A stretch of 64,000 nucleotides of DNA from Dissulfurirhabdus thermomarina (GCF_012979235.1 NZ_JAATWC010000005.1:111805-175804); one strand, 5' to 3'. Numbered from the stretch's first letter, positions 28,273 to 36,519 are shown. A program made the numbers and translations. The notes: generated by a model not told the origin, from the letters alone.

Positions 28273-29654
28273 CTGGAGGCGGTCCTTTCCGGGGTCTCGC
28301 CGTCGCCTGCAGCCGTCGCCGGGGGCCCGGCCTCGATGAGGCCGAGGGCCAGGCGCTCGGCCACGGCGGCGCGCTGGTGGTCGAAGATGGCGGCCAGCTC
28401 CGCGGCCTTGGCCTGGAGCCAGGCGGACTGGGCGAGCAGGCTGTCGGTCACGGTACCGGCGCCGGTCCGGTAGCGGAGCTGCTCGATCCGGTAGGTCTCC
28501 TCGGCGGTCCGGCGGGCGGCCGCGGCCACCTCGAGGCGGTGCTCGGCCTCCCGGCGGGCGGAACGGGCATGGAGGATGTCGGTCCGGGCCCGGAGCCGGG
28601 CCTCGCGGAGGCGTTCCTCGGCGGCCCGGAGTTGGTCCTCGGCCTTCCGGATCTCGGCCGAGACGGTGCCGCCGGTGAAGAGGTCGAAGGAGAGGGCGAC
28701 GCCGGCCCACCAGACCTCCTCGTCGGCCTCGAAGCCGCTTCCCGCCCGGCGGCCGTAGTCCCCCACGAGGTCCAGGGCGGGGAGCCGCCGGCCCCGGGCC
28801 GCCCGGAGCGCCGCCTCGGCCTGCCGGACCCGGCGCTCGGCCTGCCGGACGTCGGGGCGGCGCGCCAGGGCCGCCTCGATGTCCGGGGCGGCCTCGCCTG
28901 CGGGCGGCGCCGGCAGGAGTCGGCCCTCCGCCTCGGGGGGCGCCGAGGGGTCGAGGCCGAGCAGCAGGGCGAGGTCCTCCCGGGCCCGGAGGGCCGACTC
29001 GCGGCTCTGGATGAGGGCCTGGCGCTGGGAGGCCACCTGGGTGTCGATCCGCATGAGTTCCACCGGGGCGATGCGGCCCACCTCGAGCCGGAGCGCGGCG
29101 TCGGCGCGGGCCTTCTCGAGGGCCGAGAGGGTCTCCTCCTGGGCCCGGACCAGGGCCTCGAGGTAGAGCACCCGGTTGAAGGCGTCGGTGACCTCGGCCA
29201 CCAGCCGCTGGGCGGTGAGACGGAGCCCTTCCAGGGCGGCCCGGTCCCCGGCGGCCGCCTGGGCCAGGCGGGCCCGGAGGCTGCCGCCGTGGAAGAGGGG
29301 GGCCCGGATCCGGGTGCCCGCCTGGTACTGGTCGCGGCTGAAGTCCGGAAGCGGGCCGTTGAAGCTCTTGATGGGGACCACCACCGTGGGGTCGCTCTGG
29401 CGCCGGGCGTCGGCGTAGGCCGTGACCTGGGGGAGCATCCGGCCCAGCGCCGCCCGGCGCTCTTCTCCGGCGGCTCGGCGCTCGTGGACCACCGCGGCGA
29501 GGAGGGGGCTCTGGCGGAGCGCGGTTCGGACGGCCGCCTCGAGGGTGAGCCTCCGGGGCGCCGGGCCGGGGGCCGGCGGCGCCGCCGCGGCGGCCGGCAG
29601 GGCGGCCAGGGCGAGGAGGAGGACGAGGAACGCGGGGAGGTCTCGGAGCGACAT
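28269..29654 (-). CDS. TolC-family outer-membrane efflux protein
   Basis: A 461-residue protein with a signal peptide (alanine-rich, to about residue 24) and two homologous helical halves typical of TolC/OEP proteins (RLTLEAAVRTALRQSPLLAA and the later ALARRPDVRQAERRV). LTGGTVSAEIRKAEDQL-like sequence follows, as in many family members. It is the first gene of the efflux operon. The reading frame runs further upstream into a dispersed repeat, so the start at 29654, just before the signal peptide, is preferred. Confidence 0.88.
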   Translation of the reverse strand: MSLRDLPAFLVLLLALAALPAAAAAPPAPGPAPRRLTLEAAVRTALRQSPLLAAVVHERRAAGEERRAALGRMLPQVTAYADARRQSDPTVVVPIKSFNGPLPDFSRDQYQAGTRIRAPLFHGGSLRARLAQAAAGDRAALEGLRLTAQRLVAEVTDAFNRVLYLEALVRAQEETLSALEKARADAALRLEVGRIAPVELMRIDTQVASQRQALIQSRESALRAREDLALLLGLDPSAPPEAEGRLLPAPPAGEAAPDIEAALARRPDVRQAERRVRQAEAALRAARGRRLPALDLVGDYGRRAGSGFEADEEVWWAGVALSFDLFTGGTVSAEIRKAEDQLRAAEERLREARLRARTDILHARSARREAEHRLEVAAAARRTAEETYRIEQLRYRTGAGTVTDSLLAQSAWLQAKAAELAAIFDHQRAAVAERLALGLIEAGPPATAAGDGETPERTASR

Positions 29655-29689
29655 GCGGCGGCCAGCCTTGTCGGGAGCCTCGGCCCTGG

Positions 29690-29839
29690 TGATGTCGCGA
29701 AAACTCGCCGATGGCTGTGGTGCTTCGGATCCCCTCGTCACCGCGATGTACCCATGGCCCGCCTCGCTCCTCGGCATTCTCGCACCGTGCATTTTCGACC
29801 TTCCTTGGGTATCCGCTCAGAAGCCCTTGCGGGCCATCA
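29690..29839 (+). repeat. Dispersed TIR repeat, copy A
   Basis: A degenerate 150-bp copy. It begins TGATGTCGCGAAAA and ends GCGGGCCATCA, with GTGCTTCGGAT, CCTCGGCATTCTCGCACC and CCGCTCAGAAG between, all matching the other copies at the same relative places. Its right terminus supplies the TGA stop (on the minus strand) of the universal stress protein gene. It also separates that gene from the TolC-like gene. Confidence 0.75.
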
Positions 29840-30721
29840 CTCCCTGACCAAGAGGATCGGGGCCGCGGCGAATTCCACGGCGGCCCTGGAGACGCTTCCC
29901 AGGAGGAGTTCCCGGAAGCCGCCCCACCCCCGGGTGCCCATGACGGCAAGGGTCACGTCCCCCCGGCGGAGCCGCCGGGTCACTTCCTCCCGGACGGGGC
30001 CGGTGACGAGCTCGACCTCCACGGCTCCCGCCCCGGCGGCCTTCATCTCTTCCGCAAGGCCGGCGAGCCGGTTCCGTGCCGCCGCGGGGGCCTTCCCGGG
30101 AGGCGTCTCCCGGGCGGTTTCCTCTCCCGCCCCGGGGGATTCCACCACGTGGAAGAGGGTCATCCGGGCCGCCCTGGGGGCCAGGGACCGGGCCGCCCGG
30201 CGGGCCCCCTCGGCCCGGGGCGACAGGTCCGTCAGGAGGCAGACGTGGTCGGTCACGGGCCGGGCCTCGAGGGCGCAGGTGAAGCGGTCTCCTGTGCCCG
30301 CCGGGCGCATGACGAGGACGGGGACGTCGGCGTGCTCCACCACGAAGCCGGTGGTGCCCCCGAGGAGTTTCTCCTTCCAGGAGGTGCGGCCGTGGGAGCC
30401 CATCACCACGATGTCGCAACCCTCGGCCCGGGCGGCATGGACCACGCCCTTTCCCGGGATGTCGTGGACGAGGCGGCTTTCGGCCTCGATGCCGGCCCGG
30501 CGCAGGTTCTCCAGCCGGGCGGCCAGTTCCTGGGTGGCCATTTGGTCGTGGCGTTCGTAGAAGGTCTTGTCGAAGCCGAGGAAGTCCACGGCGGACCTCA
30601 CGTCGGTGACGTGGAGGAGCACGGCCTTTCGGATGCCGAGCCCCTCGAGGGCGGACGTGCAGGCGAGGACCTTGTCGGAGATCTCGGAGAAGTCCACCGG
30701 GAAGAGCGCTTTTTCGAACAT
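29837..30721 (-). CDS. Tandem universal stress protein
   Basis: A 294-residue protein of two UspA domains. The first ends with VVMGSHGRTSWKEKLLGGTTGFV near residue 125 and the second with AVMGTRGWGGFRELLLGSVS near residue 270, both matching the GxxG(9-10)G(S/T) nucleotide-binding pattern. It sits two bases after the Acr3 stop, so it is the last gene of the arsenic operon. The start at 30721 is preferred to 30727 because GGAGG then lies seven bases away. Its stop is formed by the end of repeat copy A. Confidence 0.87.
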   Translation of the reverse strand: MFEKALFPVDFSEISDKVLACTSALEGLGIRKAVLLHVTDVRSAVDFLGFDKTFYERHDQMATQELAARLENLRRAGIEAESRLVHDIPGKGVVHAARAEGCDIVVMGSHGRTSWKEKLLGGTTGFVVEHADVPVLVMRPAGTGDRFTCALEARPVTDHVCLLTDLSPRAEGARRAARSLAPRAARMTLFHVVESPGAGEETARETPPGKAPAAARNRLAGLAEEMKAAGAGAVEVELVTGPVREEVTRRLRRGDVTLAVMGTRGWGGFRELLLGSVSRAAVEFAAAPILLVRE

Positions 30722-30723
30722 GG

Positions 30724-31794
30724 TCATACCTCCGTGAACCAGTGGCGGGTGCGGTTGCAGAAGGCGCACACCGAGAGCATCACCGGGACCTCCACCAGAA
30801 CGCCCACCACGGTGGCGAGCGCCGCCCCGGACTCGGGCCCGTAGAGGGCGATGGCCGTGGCCACGGCGAGCTCGAAGAAGTTCGAGGCCCCGATGAGGGC
30901 GCCGGGGGCGGCCACCGGGTACGGGACCCGGAAGAGCCGCATGAGCCCGTAGACCAGGGACGAGTTGAAGTAGACCTGGATGATGATGGGCACCGCGATG
31001 AGGGCCACGTGGAGGGTCTTGTCGCTGATGTTGTCCGCCTGGAAGGCGAAGATGATCACCAGAGTGGCCAGGAGCGCCGCCACGGAGACGGGGTGGAGCA
31101 GGGGCAGGAACCGCTGTTCGAACCACTCGAGGCCCTTGGCGCGGATGGCCAGGGTCCGGGTGAGGCTCCCGGCCGCGAGCGGGATCACGATGAACAGGAA
31201 CACCGCCCAGAGGAGCACCGGGATGGGCACCGTGAGCCCGGAGGCCCCGGCCACGAGGAAGGTTACGATGGGGGCGAAGGCGAAGAGCATGATGAGGTCG
31301 TTCACCGCCACCTGGACCAGGGTGTAGGCCGGGTCTCCGTCGGTGAGGTAGCTCCAGACGAAGACCATGGCGGTGCAGGGGGCGGCGGCGAGGATGATGA
31401 CGCCCGCGATGTACTGCCGGGCCAGCTCCAGGCCGATGATAGGCAGGAAGAGGTGGCGGAAGAAGAGCCAGCCGAAGAAGGCCATGCTGAAGGGCTTGAC
31501 CAGCCAGTTCACGAACAGGGTGATGAGGAGCCCCCTCGGCCGCTTTCCCACGTCCAGGACGGACTTGAAGTCCACCTTGAGCATCATGGGGTAGATCATG
31601 AGCCAGATGAGCACGGCGATCACCACGTTGATGTGAGTGTTCTCGCCGAACTCCAGGGTCCGGATGGCCGAGGTGGCCGCCGGGAAGGTCCGGCCCAGGA
31701 CCACCCCGAGCACCATGCAGGCGGCCACCCAGAGGGAGAGGTAACGTTCGAAGAGGCTCAGGCGCTTCGGGCGCGCCGCGGTGTTGTCGGTCAT
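30724..31794 (-). CDS. acr3: Acr3-type arsenite efflux permease
   Basis: A 356-residue membrane protein with about ten hydrophobic segments. AAPCTAMVFVWSYLTDGDPAY near residue 140 carries the conserved cysteine of Acr3 arsenite/H+ antiporters, and VNWLVKPFSMAFFGWLF is also typical. It expels As(III) from the cytoplasm. It stands among ArsC, ArsR, ArsF- and ArsG-like genes, which supports the call. AAGGAGG-like sequence lies before the ATG. Confidence 0.92.
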   Translation of the reverse strand: MTDNTAARPKRLSLFERYLSLWVAACMVLGVVLGRTFPAATSAIRTLEFGENTHINVVIAVLIWLMIYPMMLKVDFKSVLDVGKRPRGLLITLFVNWLVKPFSMAFFGWLFFRHLFLPIIGLELARQYIAGVIILAAAPCTAMVFVWSYLTDGDPAYTLVQVAVNDLIMLFAFAPIVTFLVAGASGLTVPIPVLLWAVFLFIVIPLAAGSLTRTLAIRAKGLEWFEQRFLPLLHPVSVAALLATLVIIFAFQADNISDKTLHVALIAVPIIIQVYFNSSLVYGLMRLFRVPYPVAAPGALIGASNFFELAVATAIALYGPESGAALATVVGVLVEVPVMLSVCAFCNRTRHWFTEV

Positions 31795-31852
31795 GAGATC
31801 CGTCCTCCTTCTTCGATGGCCTCCGGGATCGCGGGCCGGCGCCGGCGGGCGC

Positions 31853-32095
31853 TCATCCCTCCTCCCCGGTGAGCAGTCGCTTGATCTCCTCCACGGAGAA
31901 GAGCTTGCCGTAGCCCTTCACCTTGCCGTCTACCACGATCCCGGGGGTGGTGAGGACGCCGTAACCGATGATGCGGCCCATCTCCGAGACCTTTTCGATC
32001 TCCGCCTCGAGGCCGAGTTCCTTCACCGCCTGTTCCGCGTTGGCCCGGAGTGCCTCGCAACGCGCGCAACCGGGTCCGAGGATCTCGATCTTCAT
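31853..32095 (-). CDS. Small thioredoxin-fold protein (CxxC)
   Basis: An 80-residue single-domain protein of the thioredoxin_3 / redox-active disulfide group: ILGPGCARCEALRAN with active-site Cys10 and Cys13, then the cis-proline loop GVLTTPGIVVDG near residue 52. Homologues lie in arsenic and permease operons. It probably passes reducing equivalents, perhaps to the ArsG/ArsF-like proteins encoded just upstream. GGAGG precedes the ATG. Confidence 0.85.
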   Translation of the reverse strand: MKIEILGPGCARCEALRANAEQAVKELGLEAEIEKVSEMGRIIGYGVLTTPGIVVDGKVKGYGKLFSVEEIKRLLTGEEG

Positions 32096-32126
32096 GGGGG
32101 ACCTCCTTCTCCTGGTTTTGTGTCGT

Positions 32127-32840
32127 TCAGGCCCCCGGCCCGGCCAGCACCGGTGCCAGGAGGTGGTTCCATGTCCAGTAGCTCCCCGCCGCGATGAGCC
32201 CCGCGCCGCTGGCGGGTCGGGCCCACCGGTCGAGGCCTCGGGCCGCCTCGAAGACCCGGGCGGCGGCGTCGGCGCCGGCGGCGATGGCCGCCGCCGCGGC
32301 GGCCACCGGGAGGGCGGTGCCCACCCCGAAGGCGGCTGGCAGCAGGAACGGGGACCGCTCGGCCAGGACGAGCGGGAGGAGACTCCCGAAGAAGAGGGCC
32401 GCCGAGACGGGGCAGAAGGAGAGGGCGAAGAGGAAGCCGAGGGCCCCGGCGCCCCAGGCCCCGCCCCGGTCCGCCAGGTGCCGGGCCCCCGCCCCGGTGC
32501 GGGGGCCGAAGGCGGGCAGGCGCAGCCACCCGAGGAGCACCGCCCCGGTGGCCACGAGCAGCGGCCCCATGAGGCGGTTCATGTGGGTTTCCAGGAAGAA
32601 GGCCGTCCGCGGCACGGCGAGGAGGCCCCACGAGAGGGCGGAGGCCAGGGCCGCGTAGGCCGCCGCGCGGCCCAGGGTGTAGCAGAGCCCCGCCCGGAGC
32701 GCCGCCGGGCCGGAGCACCGGCCGGTGCCGCCGGCCATGTAGCATATCGCGGCGAGGTTGCCCGCCAGGGGACAGGGGCTCACCGAGGTGAGGAGGCCCA
32801 GCCAGCCCGCGGCGAGGAGGGAGGGGATGCCGTGGGTCAT
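32127..32840 (-). CDS. CcdA/DsbD-like membrane protein, ArsG family
   Basis: A 237-residue membrane protein with about six hydrophobic segments. The cysteine-proline motif SVSPCPLAGNLAAICYMAGG near residue 20 and FALSFCPVSAALFFG near residue 140 form the paired cysteines of CcdA/DsbD-type thiol carriers. Proteins of this kind in ars operons are annotated as ArsG. The ATG overlaps the ArsF-like stop by four bases. It likely moves reductant across the membrane; direct export of arsenicals is a proposal from the family name, not from this sequence. Confidence 0.8.
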   Translation of the reverse strand: MTHGIPSLLAAGWLGLLTSVSPCPLAGNLAAICYMAGGTGRCSGPAALRAGLCYTLGRAAAYAALASALSWGLLAVPRTAFFLETHMNRLMGPLLVATGAVLLGWLRLPAFGPRTGAGARHLADRGGAWGAGALGFLFALSFCPVSAALFFGSLLPLVLAERSPFLLPAAFGVGTALPVAAAAAAIAAGADAAARVFEAARGLDRWARPASGAGLIAAGSYWTWNHLLAPVLAGPGA

Positions 32841-33292
32841 GGCCGCCCTCCCGAGCCGCCGGCCTTCGAGAGGAAGGTGCGGACTTCCTGCTGCACGTAG
32901 TGCTTGAAGGCGGCGGGCTCGCGCACGAGGTCCCAGATTCGGGCGAGATTCTTCCACCTGGGGGCCGGGCCGCCCTCCTCCACGAGCACCAGCGACTTGG
33001 TGTAGAGCCGGAAGTCGTCCACGAAGTGGCGGTCTTCGGGGCGGGTTACGTCCACCGACCGGAAGGCGAGGCGCCCGTCGGCCAGCTCCGCCGCGAAGCC
33101 CTCCGAGACGGCCTCCCGGGAGAGCCGCTCGAGGGTGCGGCAGGTGGGACACCGGTAGGCGGTGTGGAAGTAGTAGACCACGACCTTCCGCTCGGCGGCC
33201 GGGCAGGCCGGGACGACCCAGGCCAGGACGGCGAGGATCGCGGCGGCCAGCGCCGCCGGGCGGCGGAACGGGGCCGGCATCTCCTTTTTCAC
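32837..33292 (-). CDS. ArsF-family thioredoxin-like exported protein
   Basis: A roughly 151-residue protein with a hydrophobic N-terminus (about residues 10-28) and the segment VVVYYFHTAYRCPTCRTLERL, the CPTC signature of the family annotated as ArsF (nitrophenyl nitroreductase subunit). It is predicted to be periplasmic. The GTG start at 33292 follows GGAGG; an ATG four codons later is the alternative. Overlap with the ArsG-like gene suggests a functional pair. The name is from family resemblance; the reaction here is not proven. Confidence 0.78.
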   Translation of the reverse strand: MKKEMPAPFRRPAALAAAILAVLAWVVPACPAAERKVVVYYFHTAYRCPTCRTLERLSREAVSEGFAAELADGRLAFRSVDVTRPEDRHFVDDFRLYTKSLVLVEEGGPAPRWKNLARIWDLVREPAAFKHYVQQEVRTFLSKAGGSGGRP

Positions 33293-33351
33293 GATGTTTC
33301 CTCCATGGCGCGCAGGGCCTCGTCCGCCGCACGGCGGACGTCGGCGAGACA

Positions 33352-33507
33352 TCAGCGGCCCCGCGGGTTGCGCTCCGCGCACCGGCAGGCGCCCGCGGCC
33401 TTCTCGGCCAGGATGCGCGCGAAGATGGTGGAACGGCCGTGGGCGCGGACGTCGTCTCGGATGTCCGCGTCGGTGTAGCCGAAGCAGTAGCAGAGGGTTT
33501 CCGGCAT
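33352..33507 (-). CDS. BFD-like [2Fe-2S]-binding small protein
   Basis: A 51-residue protein, MPETLCYCFGYTDADI...GACRCAERN, with two CxC pairs spaced as in bacterioferritin-associated ferredoxin and the N-terminal domain of CopZ. These bind one [2Fe-2S] cluster. It lies two bases after the permease stop inside the arsenic operon. Such small Fe-S proteins are frequent companions of ArsP-like permeases. Its short length agrees with the family. Confidence 0.78.
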   Translation of the reverse strand: MPETLCYCFGYTDADIRDDVRAHGRSTIFARILAEKAAGACRCAERNPRGR

Positions 33508-33509
33508 GG

Positions 33510-34802
33510 TCAGCCTCCGGCGGCGAGGTACCCGTAGCCGAACCCGGTGAGCGTGGCCACCGTCACCACGAGGGCTACGTAGACGGCGGTCTTGCGCGTT
33601 CCGAGCACGGAGCGGATGACCAGCATGCTGGGGAGCGAGACGGCGGGCCCGGCCAAGAGCAGCGCCAGGGCCGGCCCCGGCCCCATCCCGGAGCCGATGA
33701 GCCCCTGCAGGATGGGCACCTCGGTGAGGGTGGCGAAGTACATGAGGGCCGCCATGACCGAGGCGAAGAAGTTGGCTGCCAGGGAGTTGCCGCCCACGAG
33801 GGCGGCCACGTGGCGGGCGGGGATGAGGCCGCCGCCCTCCCCGGGCGCCCCCAGGAAGAACCCGGCGAAGAAGACCCCCAGGAAGAGGAGCGGCAGGATC
33901 TTCCGCGCCAGGATGTAGGAGGATTCGAACCAGGCACGGGCCTCGCCGCCGGCGGTGTAGAGCACCACGGAGAGCCCGGCGGCCCCCAGGGTGAAGGGGA
34001 TCTCGGGGCGCCCGGCGGCCGCGGCCGACGCCGCGACGGCCGCGGCGAGGGCGGCCAGGGGCGCGGGGCGGACCCGGTAGAAGACCGCCAGCTCCACGGC
34101 CAGGGCCAGGGCCGCGGCGGCGGTGAGGACCCACTTCACCTCGTGCACCCGCTGCCAGAGGCCGATACCCTCGCCCCACGTGGCGAAGACCAGGAGGGCC
34201 ACCAGGGTGGCCATGAAGAGGACCACCTGCCACAGGGGGCGGCCGGGGCCGGTCGCCACCGAGGCCATCCGGTCGAGGCGTTCCCGGTCCTCCCGGCGGA
34301 AGACGGCGGCCATGGCCAGCCCCACGAGGATGCTCGTCGCCACCGCCCCGACGGCCCGGGCGAGGCCGAGGTCCAGCCCCAGGACCCGGGCCGTCAGGAT
34401 GACGGCCAGCACGTTGATGGCCGGGCCGGAGTAGAGGAAGGTGGCGGCCGGCCCGAGCCCGGCCCCCATGGTGTAGATCCCGGCGAAGATGGGCAGGATG
34501 GTACAGGAACAGACGGCGAGGATGGCCCCGGCCACCGAGGCCACCCCGTAGGCAACGGGTTTCGGGGCCGCGGGGCCCAGGTACCGGAGGACCGCCTGGT
34601 CCGAGACGAAGACCTCGATGGCGCCGGCGATGAAGAAGGCCGGCACCAGGCAGAAGAGGACGTGTTCCCGGGCATAGAAGTTGAGGAGCAGGACGCCCTG
34701 GTCCACGGCCCGCAGGAATCTCGGCCCCCCGGGCAGGAAGTAGAAGACCAGGAAGAGGCCCACCGCCCCCCCGATCAGCAGGAGTTCCCGGCGCCAGTTC
34801 AC
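33510..34802 (-). CDS. DUF318/ArsP-type permease
   Basis: A 430-residue membrane protein with about ten hydrophobic segments. AGAILAVCSCTILPIFAGIY near residue 90 has the paired cysteines of the permease (DUF318) family that includes ArsP, an exporter of trivalent organoarsenicals. The second half repeats the pattern (ATLTEVPILQGLIGSGMGPGPALAL). The GTG start follows GGGAGG. It begins the downstream part of the arsenic cluster, 74 bases after arsC, where extra operator-like half-sites are found. Confidence 0.82.
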   Translation of the reverse strand: MNWRRELLLIGGAVGLFLVFYFLPGGPRFLRAVDQGVLLLNFYAREHVLFCLVPAFFIAGAIEVFVSDQAVLRYLGPAAPKPVAYGVASVAGAILAVCSCTILPIFAGIYTMGAGLGPAATFLYSGPAINVLAVILTARVLGLDLGLARAVGAVATSILVGLAMAAVFRREDRERLDRMASVATGPGRPLWQVVLFMATLVALLVFATWGEGIGLWQRVHEVKWVLTAAAALALAVELAVFYRVRPAPLAALAAAVAASAAAAGRPEIPFTLGAAGLSVVLYTAGGEARAWFESSYILARKILPLLFLGVFFAGFFLGAPGEGGGLIPARHVAALVGGNSLAANFFASVMAALMYFATLTEVPILQGLIGSGMGPGPALALLLAGPAVSLPSMLVIRSVLGTRKTAVYVALVVTVATLTGFGYGYLAAGG

Positions 34803-34842
34803 GGCCGGCCTCCCGCCGGACCGGGACGATTTTGGAGACTTA

Positions 34843-34858
34843 TGGCTATGTGGCTATG
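34843..34858 (-). promoter_or_regulatory. Tandem ArsR half-sites upstream of permease gene
   Basis: TGGCTATG occurs twice in direct repeat (34843-34850, 34851-34858), preceded by TTA. The same eight bases form one arm of the palindrome at the arsR promoter. A CATAAG box on the minus strand adjoins. It is probably a second ArsR-controlled site for the permease-to-USP part of the cluster. Confidence 0.5.
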
Positions 34859-34876
34859 AATTTGGGCCATCAAGAT

Positions 34877-35308
34877 TCACCTCTCGTTCTCGATCCCGAG
34901 TTCCCGCGCCACCAGCGGCACCAGCTCCGCCCGCATCCGGTCCCGGACGCGGCGGAAGGCCGCGAGCCGTTCGTCCTCGCCGCCCGTGGCGCCGGCCGGG
35001 TCGTCGAAGCCCGCGTGGATCCGCCGCCCCTGGCCGGGGACCACGGGGCAGGCCTCGGCGGCCCCGCCGCACAGGGTCACCACCAGGTCGAAGGCACGGC
35101 CGGCGAATTCGTCCACGTGCTTTGAGCGGGCCCCCGACATGTCGATGCCCGCCTCGGCCAGCGCCCGGACCGCCAGGGGGTGCACCTCGGCGGGGGCCGT
35201 CCCGGCGGAGAAGGCCCGCACCCGGCCGGCGAGATGGTGGTTCACCAGAGCCTCGGCCATCTGGCTGCGGCAGGCGTTCTGCGTGCAGAGGAAGAGCACG
35301 GTCTTCAC
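34877..35308 (-). CDS. arsC: Arsenate reductase, low-molecular-weight phosphatase type
   Basis: A 143-residue protein of the low-molecular-weight tyrosine phosphatase fold. The P-loop is LFLCTQNACRSQMAE with nucleophile Cys8 and Arg14 (CX5R). LVVTLCGGAAEACPVVPG near residue 75 supplies the two redox cysteines found in thioredoxin-coupled ArsC. It reduces arsenate to arsenite for export by Acr3. The start is a GTG that overlaps the arsR stop by four bases. Confidence 0.9.
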   Translation of the reverse strand: MKTVLFLCTQNACRSQMAEALVNHHLAGRVRAFSAGTAPAEVHPLAVRALAEAGIDMSGARSKHVDEFAGRAFDLVVTLCGGAAEACPVVPGQGRRIHAGFDDPAGATGGEDERLAAFRRVRDRMRAELVPLVARELGIENER

Positions 35309-35700
35309 GGCCGGGCCCCCGTTTCCGCGGCGGCGCGGCCGGGGCAGCAGGCCGGCCCCGCCTCCCGGCCCCGCGCCGCCTGGGCCGCCCGGAGGCGGCG
35401 GAGGAAGCGCGGCAGCTCCGGGTCGTCCTCGACCCGGGACCGGACACCGGCCAGGACCTCCCGGGCCACGGGGTGCCGGGGGTCGGGCGCGAGGTCGAAG
35501 TCCATCCGCTGGCCGCTCCGGCGCGAGGTCACGAGCCCCGCCCGCTCGAGGGCCTGGAGGTGGCGCGTCACCGTGGGCTGGGCCAGCTCCAGGGCCTCCG
35601 CGAGCTCGCAGACGCAGGCCGTCCCCCCGGAGAGGAGCTTCAGGATCCGGTAGCGGGTGAGATCCGAGGCGGCCTTGTAGATCTGGACGGTGCGCTTCAT
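35305..35700 (-). CDS. arsR: ArsR/SmtB-family arsenic-responsive repressor
   Basis: A 131-residue winged-helix repressor. The metal-sensing motif is ACVCEL with Cys29 and Cys31, as in the ELCVCDL box of ArsR. The recognition helix region is ALELAQPTVTRHLQALERAGL. The C-terminus is longer than usual and has an extra CC pair (AGPACCPGR) that could add a third thiol ligand. It would leave its operator on binding As(III). The ATG lies six bases from the -10 box, with no Shine-Dalgarno, pointing to leaderless translation. Confidence 0.9.
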   Translation of the reverse strand: MKRTVQIYKAASDLTRYRILKLLSGGTACVCELAEALELAQPTVTRHLQALERAGLVTSRRSGQRMDFDLAPDPRHPVAREVLAGVRSRVEDDPELPRFLRRLRAAQAARGREAGPACCPGRAAAETGARP

Positions 35701-35706
35701 GCAAGT

Positions 35707-35735
35707 CTTATAGCCATATGGCTATGAAAAGTCAA
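35707..35735 (-). promoter_or_regulatory. arsR promoter with embedded operator
   Basis: On the minus strand TTGACT (35730-35735) and TATAAG (35707-35712) are 17 bases apart. Between and overlapping them lies the perfect 16-bp palindrome ATAGCCATATGGCTAT at 35710-35725, an evident ArsR operator. The -10 box ends six bases before the arsR ATG, so transcription should begin at or next to the start codon. Confidence 0.82.
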
Positions 35736-35806
35736 GCTCCTTGCACGCCGGTGCGGGGGGCTTCCGGGGATCCACGCCGGGGAGGGGCGCCGGCCCGGGG
35801 CGGGGC

Positions 35807-36340
35807 TCAGGGTTCGAGGAGGCGGTGCAGGCGGGCGAGGCCCTCCGCGTCGGCGGCGAGGGGCGGGCAGTCTTCCGGTTCCGCTTCGCCCAGGGCGACC
35901 TTGGCCGCGAAGGCGAGGCAGGCGGGTTCGCCGCATTCCCGGCAATTGGTGCGGGGCAGGAGGCGGTAGATCTCCATGGCCGGGGGAAGGGAACGGGGCC
36001 GGGGGTCGGGGGGGATCTCGTTCCGCCGGGCCCACAGGTCGTTCAGGAGGTCCACGACCCGGCGCACGGCGGCCCGGCCCTCCTCGAGGTCGGCCACGAC
36101 GCCCACCGCCACTTCGTGGGGCCGGAGCGCCACCCGGTATCCCTCGTGCCGGAAGACGAGCACCGGCTCCTCCGGGTCGTGGGTGAGGACCTTGACCCGG
36201 GCGTTGGCATACGGAAGGAGCGGGGAAAGATCCGCCGCCGTCTCGAGCCGGGCCTTGAAGCAGGCCCGGTCCCGCCGGCAGGAGGAGGCCTCGAGGACCG
36301 GTTCGGCGTAGTCGAGCAGGGGCGCCGCTACTCCGACCAC
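35807..36340 (-). CDS. Fe-S cluster-binding protein with Fes-type C-terminal motif
   Basis: A roughly 177-residue soluble protein. The C-terminal part has YRLLPRTNCRECGEPACLAFAAKVALGEAEPEDCPPL, the four-cysteine Fes domain pattern (CxxCxxxxC...C) that binds [4Fe-4S]; shown here in pieces it spans about residues 120-160. The N-terminal part has scattered cysteines (EASSCRRDRACFKARLE). The start is doubtful; GTG 36340 overlaps the ferredoxin gene by 13 bases. It probably works with that ferredoxin. The reaction is unknown. Confidence 0.65.
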   Translation of the reverse strand: MVGVAAPLLDYAEPVLEASSCRRDRACFKARLETAADLSPLLPYANARVKVLTHDPEEPVLVFRHEGYRVALRPHEVAVGVVADLEEGRAAVRRVVDLLNDLWARRNEIPPDPRPRSLPPAMEIYRLLPRTNCRECGEPACLAFAAKVALGEAEPEDCPPLAADAEGLARLHRLLEP

Positions 36341-36519
36341 GATATGGCCTCGGCGGGGCAGCTCTCCACCGCCTCCTCGCAGTCGCAGGTGTCGCAGGCG
36401 TCGGGGTTTTTCACCCGGGCCTTTTCGTCTTCCTCCACCTCGAAGACCTCGGGGCAGATCTCGGCGCAGGTGCCGCAGCTGATGCAGAGTTCCTCGTCCA
36501 CCACGGGATGACGGCTCAT
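36328..36519 (-). CDS. Small ferredoxin
   Basis: A 63-residue ferredoxin with CISCGTCAEICPEVF near the N-terminus and a distal CP in AVESCPAEAI, the pattern of a single-[4Fe-4S] bacterial ferredoxin. A second pair, CDTCDC near residue 42, replaces the usual single disulfide cysteines. It is acidic, as expected for a soluble electron carrier. GGAGG precedes the ATG. It overlaps the Fes-type gene. Confidence 0.88.
   Translation of the reverse strand: MSRHPVVDEELCISCGTCAEICPEVFEVEEDEKARVKNPDACDTCDCEEAVESCPAEAISWSE

Noticed and set aside
28269..29792. A longer start for the TolC-like gene within repeat copy A
   Set aside because: The extra 46 residues are encoded by the dispersed repeat; the signal peptide begins at 29654.
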